A stretch of 64,000 bases of DNA from the NCBI GenBank assembly GCA_026770025.1, contig JAMXDE010000013.1:1736001-1800000 (forward strand), given 5' to 3'. The position numbers and the translations under genes are program-made. This document shows, piece after piece, positions 23,059-33,840 of the stretch (positions are counted from its first letter, which is position 1; each line of letters begins with the position of its first letter). The notes beneath the pieces are model-generated. The model ran no database searches. It worked only from the letters and a program-made list of their open reading frames with translations, and was not told the origin of the DNA. This stretch comes from Craspedostauros australis. Lineage: Eukaryota; Bacillariophyta; Bacillariophyceae; Mastogloiales; Achnanthaceae.

Positions 23059-26000
23059 ATGAGCGAGAAAGAGGAATTGAGAGACATCCCTCTGTCCAAC
23101 CCGACTATCAAGCAAGAAGAAGGTGCGAGTGAGACTCCACCACGAGAAGAGAAGGAAGCAGCCGCGGCTACTGTCCTATCAGGCGCAGACGCAAGCGCGA
23201 TCGACGAGACCGAAGAGGAACGGTCTGCAAGGCTACACCGCGAGAAGGAGAGTATCCTCAAGGCGTACAAGCAAGAGGAGACTGGTGTGACGGAGAACAT
23301 CCGCACAGCCAAACGGAGTGGTAAAAGTGAGACACCACCAGGAGGAGAATTTGTGAGCAAATCAACCCTCGCGAAACAACAAGCGAAAATCGAAGAATCG
23401 ACAACACAGAAACAGACGGAAATCAAGGGCGCGAGCGCACCAACGACGAAACAACGAATCAACATGGCGACATCAGCCAACGTGAACAAGCGACGCATCA
23501 AGGCGCCAATGTTCAGCGGTGAACAGGAAGACTACAGCGCATGGGAGTCCCAAGCGAAGGCATACGCTCGTGCACAGAAGACGAGAGACGTGATGTTGGG
23601 CAAGACCAAGGTGCCAACAGTGAGCGAGATCGCGGCAGCCGCCGGTGAAGCCAAGGAAGCGATGGAAGAGATCTACGAGCTGGGATGCGACTGCTTCAGC
23701 GATCTGATCCTCATGATGGATGCAGAGAAAGGAAAAGGCAAGCAAGCCATCCAGTACATCAATCAGTGCATCTCCGACGACTACCCCGAAGGAGACGCAC
23801 ACGCAGCGTGGAACGTTCTCGCGGAGAAGTTCCGACCATCCGACGCGGTGACGAAGATCAAACTCAAGCGCCAATTCAACAACGAAAAGATGAAGAGAGA
23901 CACGGACCCCGACATCTACATCACGCAACTCGAGAGTCTACGATCGCGTCTCCACGATGTCAAGTACGAGATCACGGACGAGGAAATGATCATGCAAATC
24001 CTCAGCACGGTGAGCAACGAGTACAGAACACACATCGTGAACTTCCAACATCAACTCACGTTCAATCCAGAACTGGTTACCATCAACACGATCAGAGGAG
24101 TACTCCGTACTGCATACGCCACTCACAGAGGAGGCAAGGCATACGTCGACGACTTCCAAGACAGTAACACGAAGAGCAACGACACCGGCTTCACAAGCAC
24201 CGGTAACTTCAAGGGTACTTGTCACAACTGTGGCGTGTATGGCCATAGATCCGCCGATTGTCCAGAACGCAAGAAATCGAACAACAAGAAAAACAACAAC
24301 AACAACAACAAAATGAACGGAAAGCGTAACAAGGGAAGCGGCTTCAAGGGCAAGTGCAACTACTGCGGCATCTTCGGACATCGCGAGGCGGAGTGCCGAA
24401 AGAAGAAGTTCAACGAAAGCAAAAAGAACAACGAACAAGCCAACGCGGCTACGGAAGGACACGACAAGAGCGGGCACGAGATGGTACTCTCTGCGAAGGA
24501 CATGCCGCTCTGCATGTTGGTGTCCGACGACTACATCGAAGACTCCTTCTTCGATAACTTCGAGTGCGTCGGAAGTGACGACGAAGTACAGGACGATGAG
24601 ATCGTCCCGGAGTGGCTTAGCGAGGAGCCAATCATCCACGAGGTGGATCCAAGACGCGAGGTGAGCTACGAATGCTGCTTCAACGCGCACGACCTGATCG
24701 GTTCATACGGCGACGAAGCTGAGATGGACGACGAGGCCAACGATAGCGACATCGAAGAGGCCATGAGCGATGACGACGACGACGACGACGCCGACGAGGA
24801 CGGCGCAGATGAAGACAATGAAGCGAACCACACAGCGGCGCCACCTCCTCCAGCGGCGGGGAACAACAGATCGGGCATCTTCGACGAGGATGACAGCGAC
24901 GAATCCGAGGACGGCAATCATCCAGACGACAGCTTCAATCCAAACGAGCGTGTCATCTATCCAGCGAATATCGACTTCCCGGATATTGAGGATCCCAACA
25001 GTGTCGACTATCTACTCCGTCACACTGTCACACCAGATGCAACAGCAACGGCATTAACAATCCAAAAGCAGCTCATCTTTGATGCTGTAATGGAAGCGGG
25101 GATGCGACTGTTCCCAGAAACCACACGAGGGGTACTCATGCCGATATGGGTGAACATGATGGGATCCATCCTATCCGAGCACTTCGAATCAATCGAAGAG
25201 ATCCTTGCCAATGCAACCGTCGTCAACCGCATACTGGAAGCGAATAACTCAGAGACGATCCCAGAAACGGATCTACACTACATCCTTGGAGGATGCATGC
25301 GCGTACTCTTACGCGAACGACCACGCGTCAACCCCTACGATCCAGCTACAGGATCACATCGCAACAGCACGATTCCATCAGACTACGCACAACTACCCGA
25401 CAACATGGATGACGAGGAACATCACAACCCATACAACGAAGATGGAATTCATGAAGACGATGATGACGGCAGCTTCGACGACGAAATAGCTGCGGCAGCC
25501 GTGGAGCAGCTCCACAAGCTGAGCACCAAGTACAAGGACAAGGTCAACAAGGACACCTGGCTCGCCGACAGTGGAGCTTCGTGTCACATCGTCAATTCAG
25601 ACGCCGCTCTCTTCAACGTGCGGCACATCAAGTCATTCGTCCAAGTGGGAGACAGCACGAAGCTGGACTCTCCCAAAATGGGATCCATTCGCTTGAAGGT
25701 CAAGCAACGAGACAACACTGGCCACGTCATCCGGCTTGATGATGTGAAGTACACACCGAAAATGGCGGTGAACCTTTTCTCTACGAACAAGGCTCTGTAC
25801 AACGGTTACCAGCTTGGTAGCAACGGCATTCTGATGGACATCATCAACGGATCCGGAACGAAGATCGTATTCGACCGAGTCTTCCCCACGGCCAACGGAT
25901 TCATCACGGGAGTGCAAATGCATCCCATCATGCCAACGAACGACGACAAGGCTTGCACAGCCCTCGTCAAGAACCCATCCAAGGAGATCAGCGCGGTGAG

Positions 26001-29000
26001 CTTGCATCGAATGCTCGGCCACGCGCCACTCGAGACCATGAAACGAACGGCAGCTCAATACGGATGGAAGATTATCGGCGAGATGCCGGTATGTCGCGAC
26101 TGCGCGGTCGCGAACGCAAGAGTGAAGAACATTCCGAAGGCAACCATTCCGAGAGCGACTCGCCGCGGCGAACGGCTCTTCATTGACATTAGTTACACTA
26201 AACACATAAGCTTCGGAGATAAACGCTACTGGACCCTGATCGTGGACGACTGCACGGATCACTGCTGGAGTTTCTTTCTCAAGAACAAAAGTGATCAACC
26301 AGGATACATCAAACGATTCGTCCAGACGATCAAGTCACAGACTGGTGACCAACAGATCATCTTCCGAGGTGACAACAGCGGAGAGAACAAATCCACGCAG
26401 GATATTCTCATCGATGCAGGACTCAACGTGAAATTCGAATTCACGGCATCGAACACGCCGCAACAGAACGGTAGAGTAGAACGCAAGTTCGCATACCTCT
26501 ACACCAAGATCCGCTCCATGCTCAACGGAGCACAGCTCGACGAAGAGTATAGGCATGGCCTGTGGGCAGCAGCTGCTAGCACTGCCACCGCCATCGCCAA
26601 CATCACCGTAGCGAAGAATCAAAAGGAGTCACCACATCGACAATTCTTCGGCAATGATCCACCGTACGCGGATGCACTCCGCACTTTCGGAGAGGTGGGT
26701 GTTGTGAAGACTACCTACGGCGGGATCACCGCTAAACTCAAGAATAGAGGAGAAGAAATGGTGTTCATCGGATATGCACACCAACACGCATCAGGGGTCT
26801 ACAACATGTACAGACCATCGACCAAGTCACTCGTCTGCTCACGCGACATCAAGTGGCTCAATCAATCATACGGACAGTTCCGTGGCTGGGCACCAGCACC
26901 GAACGTATCCAATGAAATAGGAACGACGGACGCAGACGGCTTCACGACCATCGGACGGAAGGGAGCAATGCCAAGGACGGCAACGCGTCAAACATCGGAA
27001 GCGAAGAGAGTATCTTTCGCTGACAGCAACAGATACTATATCCTATCGGACAGTGACGATGAGGACAATGAGGACGATGGAGTAGTAACTCAACTAATCC
27101 ATAACGACGAGGAAGATCGGAGCAAATCCAATCATGAGGATGACGAGATCACACCATCCGGCGACGAAGCCGACAATGACACAGGCGTCACTCCTCCGAA
27201 CACACCAGCGAGGTCTACACATGGTACACCATCCAGACCTCCGCCGAGTAAACCAAGCAAACGTGACATAGACAGAAAGGAGAGGATCCGACGTCACGAA
27301 GCACGAGGCAGGAAGGGAGAAGCTAATCCCAAGCCGACTACAGGGAAGAGTATTCCCAGAGCTCTGCGTGAGCTCGCAGACTTCAACGAACGAGGTCGAA
27401 AGGAAGAAGGATATGAAAGCGATCCATCATCGAACGAAGACAGTGATGAACTCAGCGACGAGGAGAACGACGACTCCAACAACGAAACTACAGATGACGA
27501 AGAAAATGCAGATGAAGGAGAGATTGAGATCACTCATTATAGCACAACAGGACTGTACGGAATGAATGCAATCATTACCGAATCACCAGCGATCGACATC
27601 GGACTGTCGATGCAGGACGAGAACAAAGAACCAGAGAAGCACATCGAACCTACAACATTCGATGGAGCCTTCAATCACCCAGACCCTATCCATCGAAAGG
27701 GATATCGAGCAGCCATCAAGAAGGAGTTCGACTCCATGGACACACGCAAAGTGTACAGCAAGATCAAACGAGACACCATTCCACGCGGCCGCAGATGCTG
27801 CAAATGCAAATGGGTCTTCAAGCTGAAGCGTGACGGCACGCATCGAGCACGGCTCGTTGCATGTGGCTATTCACAAATCGCAGGAGTGGATTTCCAAGAG
27901 CACTACTCACCCGTCATTCACGACGTGACCTATCGAGTCATGATGGTGATCATGCTGATCAAGAAGATGGACTGCGCACTCGTCGATGTCGTAACGGCAT
28001 TCCTACACGGAGACCTCGACGAGGAGATCTACATGAACTGTCCCAACGGGATGGATCATCAACCAGACGAAGCCCTGACCCTACACAAGCCAATCTACGG
28101 ACTTGTGCAGAGCGCCAGGCAATGGTTCAAGATGTTGGTATCGACCCTCAAGAATATCAACTTCGAACAGAGCGCAGCAGACCCGTGCCTGTTCTACAGG
28201 AAGACGAACGAAGGAAGCATGATCGTGGCCATCTACGTGGACGATTGCTTCTGCTGTGGAGACTCCAAGGCACTGGAGACATTCCTAAAGGACATCCAAA
28301 GCAGCAAATTCAAGGTGACAATCGAGCGTGGACTCGGAGACTACCTTAGCTGCAACATCGAACTGAACCATGACAAGACTAGAGCGACATTGCGTCAACC
28401 ACACCTCATCCGACATCTCATCGAAGAGTTCGGAACCAAGGTTGAGAAGATGCAGCGCTATGGGACACCGGGAACCCCGGGTCAAATCATCGTACGACCA
28501 TCCGAAGATAACGGACTGCAGAAGGTCGGAGCGGAAGAACATGCCGAGTACCGCCGAGGCGTCGGCATGCTACTCTTCCTCATCAAGCACTCGCGACCAG
28601 ATATCGCGAACCCTGTAAGGGAACTCTCCAAGGTATTGATCGGGCCCACCAAGGCCGCAATGAAGGAGATGTATCGGATCATCAAGTATGTGATCGATAC
28701 AAAGGACTATGGATTGAAGATCCATCCAGCGCGTCCAGACGACGACGGCTGGGACATGGAGCTCTTCTGCGATAGCGAATATGCAGGAGACAAGAACACG
28801 AGAATCAGCGTAGGGGGATTCATCCTATACCTGTGCAAGGTGCCAATCCTTTGGCGATCCAAGGCACAGAAGGCCGTCACACTCAGCTCATCCGAAGCAG
28901 AATACGTTGCCCTTTCCGAAGCGGCAAAGGAAATCTTCTTCGTCGTGCAGCTACTCGAAAGTGTGGGCGTCCCAGTGAAGACGCCGATCAAGGTCCGTGT

Positions 29001-29232
29001 GGACAACATCGGAGCGATCTTCATCGCCAAGAACCCATCAACATCCCAACGATCGCGGCACATCGACGTGCGCCATCACTACGTGAGGAACATGGTAATC
29101 AACAAAACCATCGAAATCATTTTCGTCAAATCCGAGCAAAACACAAGCGACGGATTCACCAAGAACATCAAGGCCGACTTACAACGTGAACACGAGAAGT
29201 CGTACCTTGACACATCGAGAACATTCGAATGA
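23059..29232 (+). CDS. Copia Gag-Pol polyprotein of element D, 2,057 aa
   Basis: Single intact frame starting 82 bp after the 5' LTR. Approximate order by residue: charged N-terminus 1-150; Gag 150-380; two CCHC zinc knuckles at 388 (CHNCGVYGHRSADC) and 433 (CNYCGIFGHREAEC); acidic segment with a run of nine Asp/Glu-rich codons near 575-600; a helical insert about 640-780; protease DSGAS at 837; pre-integrase HRMLGHAPLETMK near 990; integrase Asp 1043, Asp 1105, Glu 1141 (DD35E); linker with Ser/Asp-rich stretches; reverse transcriptase with YVDD at 1726; RNase H with CDSEYAG near 1904 and SSSEAEY. All catalytic residues are present, so the copy looks competent. At 2,057 residues it is longer than most copia polyproteins (about 1,300-1,500), mainly through the insert before the protease. 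Nearly identical to the product at 41811-47984. Confidence 0.95.
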   Translation: MSEKEELRDIPLSNPTIKQEEGASETPPREEKEAAAATVLSGADASAIDETEEERSARLHREKESILKAYKQEETGVTENIRTAKRSGKSETPPGGEFVSKSTLAKQQAKIEESTTQKQTEIKGASAPTTKQRINMATSANVNKRRIKAPMFSGEQEDYSAWESQAKAYARAQKTRDVMLGKTKVPTVSEIAAAAGEAKEAMEEIYELGCDCFSDLILMMDAEKGKGKQAIQYINQCISDDYPEGDAHAAWNVLAEKFRPSDAVTKIKLKRQFNNEKMKRDTDPDIYITQLESLRSRLHDVKYEITDEEMIMQILSTVSNEYRTHIVNFQHQLTFNPELVTINTIRGVLRTAYATHRGGKAYVDDFQDSNTKSNDTGFTSTGNFKGTCHNCGVYGHRSADCPERKKSNNKKNNNNNNKMNGKRNKGSGFKGKCNYCGIFGHREAECRKKKFNESKKNNEQANAATEGHDKSGHEMVLSAKDMPLCMLVSDDYIEDSFFDNFECVGSDDEVQDDEIVPEWLSEEPIIHEVDPRREVSYECCFNAHDLIGSYGDEAEMDDEANDSDIEEAMSDDDDDDDADEDGADEDNEANHTAAPPPPAAGNNRSGIFDEDDSDESEDGNHPDDSFNPNERVIYPANIDFPDIEDPNSVDYLLRHTVTPDATATALTIQKQLIFDAVMEAGMRLFPETTRGVLMPIWVNMMGSILSEHFESIEEILANATVVNRILEANNSETIPETDLHYILGGCMRVLLRERPRVNPYDPATGSHRNSTIPSDYAQLPDNMDDEEHHNPYNEDGIHEDDDDGSFDDEIAAAAVEQLHKLSTKYKDKVNKDTWLADSGASCHIVNSDAALFNVRHIKSFVQVGDSTKLDSPKMGSIRLKVKQRDNTGHVIRLDDVKYTPKMAVNLFSTNKALYNGYQLGSNGILMDIINGSGTKIVFDRVFPTANGFITGVQMHPIMPTNDDKACTALVKNPSKEISAVSLHRMLGHAPLETMKRTAAQYGWKIIGEMPVCRDCAVANARVKNIPKATIPRATRRGERLFIDISYTKHISFGDKRYWTLIVDDCTDHCWSFFLKNKSDQPGYIKRFVQTIKSQTGDQQIIFRGDNSGENKSTQDILIDAGLNVKFEFTASNTPQQNGRVERKFAYLYTKIRSMLNGAQLDEEYRHGLWAAAASTATAIANITVAKNQKESPHRQFFGNDPPYADALRTFGEVGVVKTTYGGITAKLKNRGEEMVFIGYAHQHASGVYNMYRPSTKSLVCSRDIKWLNQSYGQFRGWAPAPNVSNEIGTTDADGFTTIGRKGAMPRTATRQTSEAKRVSFADSNRYYILSDSDDEDNEDDGVVTQLIHNDEEDRSKSNHEDDEITPSGDEADNDTGVTPPNTPARSTHGTPSRPPPSKPSKRDIDRKERIRRHEARGRKGEANPKPTTGKSIPRALRELADFNERGRKEEGYESDPSSNEDSDELSDEENDDSNNETTDDEENADEGEIEITHYSTTGLYGMNAIITESPAIDIGLSMQDENKEPEKHIEPTTFDGAFNHPDPIHRKGYRAAIKKEFDSMDTRKVYSKIKRDTIPRGRRCCKCKWVFKLKRDGTHRARLVACGYSQIAGVDFQEHYSPVIHDVTYRVMMVIMLIKKMDCALVDVVTAFLHGDLDEEIYMNCPNGMDHQPDEALTLHKPIYGLVQSARQWFKMLVSTLKNINFEQSAADPCLFYRKTNEGSMIVAIYVDDCFCCGDSKALETFLKDIQSSKFKVTIERGLGDYLSCNIELNHDKTRATLRQPHLIRHLIEEFGTKVEKMQRYGTPGTPGQIIVRPSEDNGLQKVGAEEHAEYRRGVGMLLFLIKHSRPDIANPVRELSKVLIGPTKAAMKEMYRIIKYVIDTKDYGLKIHPARPDDDGWDMELFCDSEYAGDKNTRISVGGFILYLCKVPILWRSKAQKAVTLSSSEAEYVALSEAAKEIFFVVQLLESVGVPVKTPIKVRVDNIGAIFIAKNPSTSQRSRHIDVRHHYVRNMVINKTIEIIFVKSEQNTSDGFTKNIKADLQREHEKSYLDTSRTFE

Positions 29233-29252
29233 CCGAATGCACATAGGAAGGG

Positions 29253-30051
29253 TGTCGAGATGTACATGTGAGTATATGTCGAGATGTACGAGTATATGTG
29301 CATCGTTCACCCGCTATTCTCTCATACACACTTGGACGGTATAACTACATTCGTGTCGATAGTATACTGTGATTCGTCAGAATTACAGGGGAAATGGAAC
29401 ACACGAAAAGGGGCAAGATTTCTGGAGGAAATTTGCAAATGACGATTTCTGAGAGAATTAGAAGATCGTCCGTCCATCCATCAATGGTACCAAGAGAAAC
29501 TCGAGGTACTTCCCAACTAAACCTCAGATGACGATATCATCTGACAGGCTGCTGCATCACCAATGGAACGTGACATCTGGAGAGCAGAAGGACGCCTACT
29601 GACGTCGACAGGATGTCATCATGTCACCACGTCGACATCTGTCTCCAAGTCAGAGCAGGAGGCGAAGATCCGATGACCGAAGGGCATCAGCATCATGGAT
29701 ACGAAAGGTGAACTTCAAATGGCGAGTACTCATGGAGTAGGAGCCAGTACTGAATGAACGGAGTGTCGAATACGAAGTACGTATTGAACACGGAGTATCG
29801 TGTGCGACGAGTACATGATGTTGAGAGAGAGAGAGAGAGAATACAGAGAAGAGCGAGAGAGCATCTCGCGTACCGACTCATAGTCGGAGACTGAATCTAC
29901 GAAACAGATTGAAGCGCCGAGAGCATCGGGCAAGAGAACGGGCGTACACCGAGAGCATCGGAGTAGCCAAGTAATGAAATAGCAAACGAACGACTATCAA
30001 CCAACACCATCTTCCACGATCGTAGGTTACCGTGCGCGGAACTTGCCAACA
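29253..30051 (+). repeat. 3' LTR of element D
   Basis: 799 bp ending CCAACA, followed by the GATGCG duplication at 30052. Preceded by AGGAAGGG. Confidence 0.93.
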
Positions 30052-30616
30052 GATGCGGCGTATCATCAAATACGTCATCGATGCGAAGCACTACGGTCTG
30101 AAGATCCATCCCGTCATGACAGACAGCAGCGCATGGAACATGGAGATGTTCTGCGACAGCGAATACGCCGGAGACAAGGACACTCGCATCAGTGTCGGCG
30201 GATTCATTCTCTACCTCTGTCAAGTCCCTATCCTCTGGCGATCCAAGGCGCAGAAGGAAGTGATCCTCAGTTCATCAAAGGCAGAGTACATCGAGCTATC
30301 CGAAGCGGCGAAGGAGATCTTCTTTGTGATGCAACTCCTGGAGAGTGTGGGAGTGCCAGTGAAGACTCAAATCACCGTGAGAGTCGTCAACGTTGGAGCG
30401 ATCTTCATCGCGAAGAATCCCTCAACATCGCAACACTCCCGCCATATCGACGTACGCCATCATTACGTCCGCAACATGGTGAATGACAAGCTGATCGAAA
30501 TCATCTTCGTCAAGTCAGAGAACAATCGAAGCGACGGCTTCACGAAGAACATCAAGTCGGAGCTACAGCGCGAGCACGAGAAGTCCTACCTACACACTGG
30601 CGACAGCAGCGAATGA
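30052..30616 (+). pseudogene. Element C Pol fragment, RNase H part
   Basis: The frame continues the element C polyprotein across the element D insertion: IIKYVIDAKHYGLKIHP, CDSEYAGDKDTRISVGGFI, SSSKAEYIELSEAAKE and the C-terminal HIDVRHHYVRNMV stretch, ending in TGA at 30614. One RNase H Glu-containing stretch reads SSKAEY where D has SSEAEY. Only the D insertion interrupts the C frame here. Confidence 0.88.
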
Positions 30617-30635
30617 CTGACGCCTACAGGAAGGG

Positions 30636-31202
30636 TGTCGGAATGTGTGTACTCGGATGTGTATGCATCAGTCACACTTGCGCGCCATCATCAAGAATAT
30701 TTGGTGGCAGAATCACGACCCAAAACTATGACGTCACAGGAATACCACCGCGATACCACGAGGATACCGCGATACTACGATAGCAGGATACCGCGATACC
30801 AGCGGATACCACAGTATCCATCACACGTGACGTCACATCGAGACCTTAACTACCAGGTCTACAGGAATGAAATATGTTGTGAATATTCCATCAGATTCGA
30901 TCAATCACCAGGTTCAACAAAACCTGAGAACGGAAGAACGACGAGACAACGAGAGAGAAACGACAACGTTGACGGTCAAGTCAACATCAACGATCAACAT
31001 GAGAGAAATGTGCATGGAGGTGCAAGAGGATTGCACCAAGCAATGAGAGCAAGGAAGAGATGGATCAAGAGAGCATCTTGATCATCTCATTCCCCACGCT
31101 CGCTCACCAACAATCAATAGCAACAACAGTAACAGTAACAGAAACGCTTTCGACAAAGAGTGTTGACTACTACCGATTCTCCGTGCGTGGAGCCTTCCAA
31201 CA
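30636..31202 (+). repeat. Probable 3' LTR of element C
   Basis: It directly follows a polypurine tract (AGGAAGGG), starts TGTCGGAATG and could end CTTCCAACA at 31202, the same terminal pattern as the D-family LTRs though the body differs. The right end is inferred from that pattern only. Confidence 0.55.
30738..30812 (+). repeat. GGATACCGCGATAC-type short repeats
   Basis: Several imperfect copies of GATACC(G/A)CGATAC lie head to tail within the element C LTR, framed by two TGACGTCAC motifs (CRE-like) near 30729 and 30827. Confidence 0.65.
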
Positions 31203-31246
31203 GCAGATGCCACTGTGGTACTCTAATCCTTGCGTTATTTATTTAT

Positions 31247-31291
31247 TTGAGAGACCATTGCATCACTAATGGAACGTGACATCTGGAGAGC
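31247..31291 (+). repeat. Left remnant of an older D-family LTR
   Basis: About 45 bp (…GGAACGTGACATCTGGAGAGC) match the interior of the D-family LTR; the earlier LTR part is missing. The match resumes at 32112 after a solo LTR. Confidence 0.7.
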
Positions 31292-32111
31292 TGTCGAGAT
31301 GTACATGTGAGTATATGTCGAGATATAAGTGTATATGTGCATCGTTCACCTGCTATTCTCTCGTACGCACTTGGACGGTAAAACTACATTAGTGTAGACA
31401 GTATGCTGTGATTTGTCAGAATCACAGCGGAAATGAAACACACGAAAATGAGCAGAATTTCTGGAGGAAATTTGCAATCGACGATTTCTGAGAGAATTAG
31501 AAGATCGTCCGTCCATTCATCAATGGAAACGTATGGTACCAAGCAAATCTTGAGGTACCTCCCAACTAAACCTCAGATGACGATATCATCTGACAGACCA
31601 CTGCATCACCAATGGAACATGACATCTGGAGAGCAGAAGGACGCCTACTGACGTCGACAGGATGTCATCGTGTCACCACGTCGACATCTGTCTCCAGGTC
31701 AGAGCAGGAGGCGAAGATCCGATGACTGAAGGACATCAAGATCATGGATACGAGAGGTGAAGTTCAAATGGTAAGTACTCATGGAGTAGGAACCAGTATT
31801 GAACAAACGGAGTGTCGAATGCGGAGTACGCATCGAACGCGAAGTATCGTGTAGCACGAGTACACGGTATTGAGAAAGAGAGAAAGAGAGACAGAGAGAA
31901 TACGAAGAGTACCGAGAGAGCATCTCGCGCACCGACTCATAGTCGAAGTCTGAATCTACGAAACAGATTGAAGCACCGAGAGCATTGGGCAAGAGAACGG
32001 AGACACCGAGAGGATCGGAGTGCTCAACGCAATGAAATAGCAAACCAAACGACTATCAACCAACACCATCTTCCACGATCGTAGGCATCCGAGGTCTGGA
32101 ACTTGCCAACA
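31292..32111 (+). repeat. Solo LTR of the D family
   Basis: 820 bp from TGTCGAGATG to CTTGCCAACA, diverged from the D LTR by scattered substitutions and small indels. It is flanked by GAGAGC at 31286-31291 and 32112-32117. It was left by recombination between the two LTRs of a former full element. Confidence 0.88.
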
Positions 32112-32590
32112 GAGAGCAGAAGGACGCCTACTGACGTTAACAGGATGTCATCGTGTCGCCACATCGACATCTGTTGCCATGTCAGAAGCAGAAGGTGAAG
32201 ATTCGATGACCGAAGGGCATGGAGAATATGGATACACGAGGAGGAGTTCAAGTGGTAAGTACTCATGGAGTAGGAACCAGCAGTGAACCAACGGAGTGTC
32301 AAGTGCGGAGTACGCATCAAACACGGAGTATCTTGTAACATGAGCACACGGTATTAAGAGAGAGAGAGAGAGAGAGAGAGAATACAAAGAGCAGCGAGAG
32401 AGCATCCCACGTACTGACTCATAGTCGGACGACCCAATCTACGAAACAGATAAACGCGCCAAGAGCATCGGGCAAGAGAACGGACACCGAGAGGATCGGA
32501 GTGCCAACGTAATGAAATAGCAAACAGAACGACTATCAACCAACACCGTCTTCCACGATCGTAGGCATCCCTGTGCAGAACTTGCCAACA
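32112..32590 (+). repeat. Right remnant of the older D-family LTR
   Basis: Continues the LTR interrupted at 31291 (AGAAGGACGCCTACTGACG…) and ends CTTGCCAACA at 32590. More diverged than the solo LTR inside it; includes (AG)n near 32357-32380. Confidence 0.85.
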
Positions 32591-33838
32591 TGAGACAGCA
32601 AGGAGAGAGGGAGGGAAAGAAAGACACTGTGTTCAGCACAGCAAGCTCAGAATGACATGTACATACAAGAGAACTCTCTGTGTGTAGCTTAGTCTTTGGA
32701 TAACGAAGTTCCAACGGACTGGAGGTTCTTGGTGACATGCTGTTGTTTGTTGGAAATCCGGGGTTGAGGTAGTAGATTAATCTGTTATCAATCTGTACCA
32801 ATTTAGAACTGTGAGAACAAACTCCTTGTCTCTCCAATTCCAATTCAGCAGCAAGTGTAATCCGTAGCAGTTCACCATGATCATGCACATGTTCATGGTT
32901 GCTTTCATCTGCTTCATCAGCTTGCTCTCATGCTCTCTTCTGCAGATTCATCATGCATCATCGTGGTGATTTGCATCTTCTACATTCGAGCAGCATCTCT
33001 CATAGACGCACAGGTACCTTCAGCATGGGTCTCAGTCTGATCGATCCCACTTGACCTTCGGTTCCTCAGTATTCCTCCTGCGCCATCATCACATACTCAC
33101 CGGTCATGTTCATTCCATGTCGCGTCGTCAATCGTGCTCTTGAGCGGATAGAGGCATCGCTCCCGTTTCTCTTTCTCAGAGAAGCCATCCCTTGTCCGTC
33201 GATGCGCGTCAACATGTCTGATACATATCGACAGTTTCGCCCATAGTCTTGGCTCATGTGCGATTACATCCCTAGAGGTCGATCCATAGGTTCGCCCTCA
33301 TCACAGCGGTGGTACATGGATAGGCTCCATGGTGGGACATGACTGATGTTGATGTCATTCATGAACAGAGGGTTGATGGGGGACAGGCTGCAAGGTGGTC
33401 CGAGTGTTACCAACAAAGTTGACCTCGTCAAGTTGTGAAGATATTATTGGGAGGTGCGGCAATCATGGGTATCTTAGTAAAAGCGTACCCCCGATTCCTG
33501 ACAGTTGTTTTCCAGCAGCGGACTTGCCTGTGTTTGGATGAGGGTACTGCCCAGCTCTGCTGACAACTAGGAACTCAGAGATGTGTTTGTAACTAAGAGA
33601 CTAAAATGCAAGTATGATATTGCATGGATTTTGCTGCGTTGCTTTGGTCTGTGTTCTTTTTGCAACCCGAAGTTTCTCCTCTTGATTTGAAATGTAATCG
33701 TGCATCCATGTTTTGATGGCATTGGTTGGCAGGGCTTCAATTGAACTAATCATGCTGTTGCTCCAGGATCCGATTTGAAGAATGATGCTGTCTGGGGTGA
33801 TAAACTTGGCTGTTTGTGTTTCTGAGCCTCGGATACCA
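32591..33838. other. Intergenic, nothing recognised
   Basis: Short frames only (the longest, 33066-33257 minus, has 63 codons and no domain). No repeat shared with the rest of the window was noticed. Confidence 0.55.
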
Positions 33839-33840
33839 TA

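Larger units (their letters stand above)
22178..30051 (+). mobile_element. Full-length copia retrotransposon D
   Basis: 7,874 bp with two 799-bp LTRs starting TGTCGAGATG and ending CTTGCCAACA, a single 2,057-codon Gag-Pol, polypurine tract AGGAAGGG at 29245-29252, and flanking GATGCG duplication. It sits inside element C. A perfect 12-bp palindrome CGTTTATAAACG follows the 5' LTR; no TGG-type primer site is evident, so the primer may be an internal tRNA fragment. Confidence 0.95.

Noticed and set aside
25633-26298. 221-codon frame on the minus strand (and its twin at 44745-45410 plus)
   Set aside because: Antisense of the protease/integrase region of elements D and F; preserved only because the sense frame is preserved.
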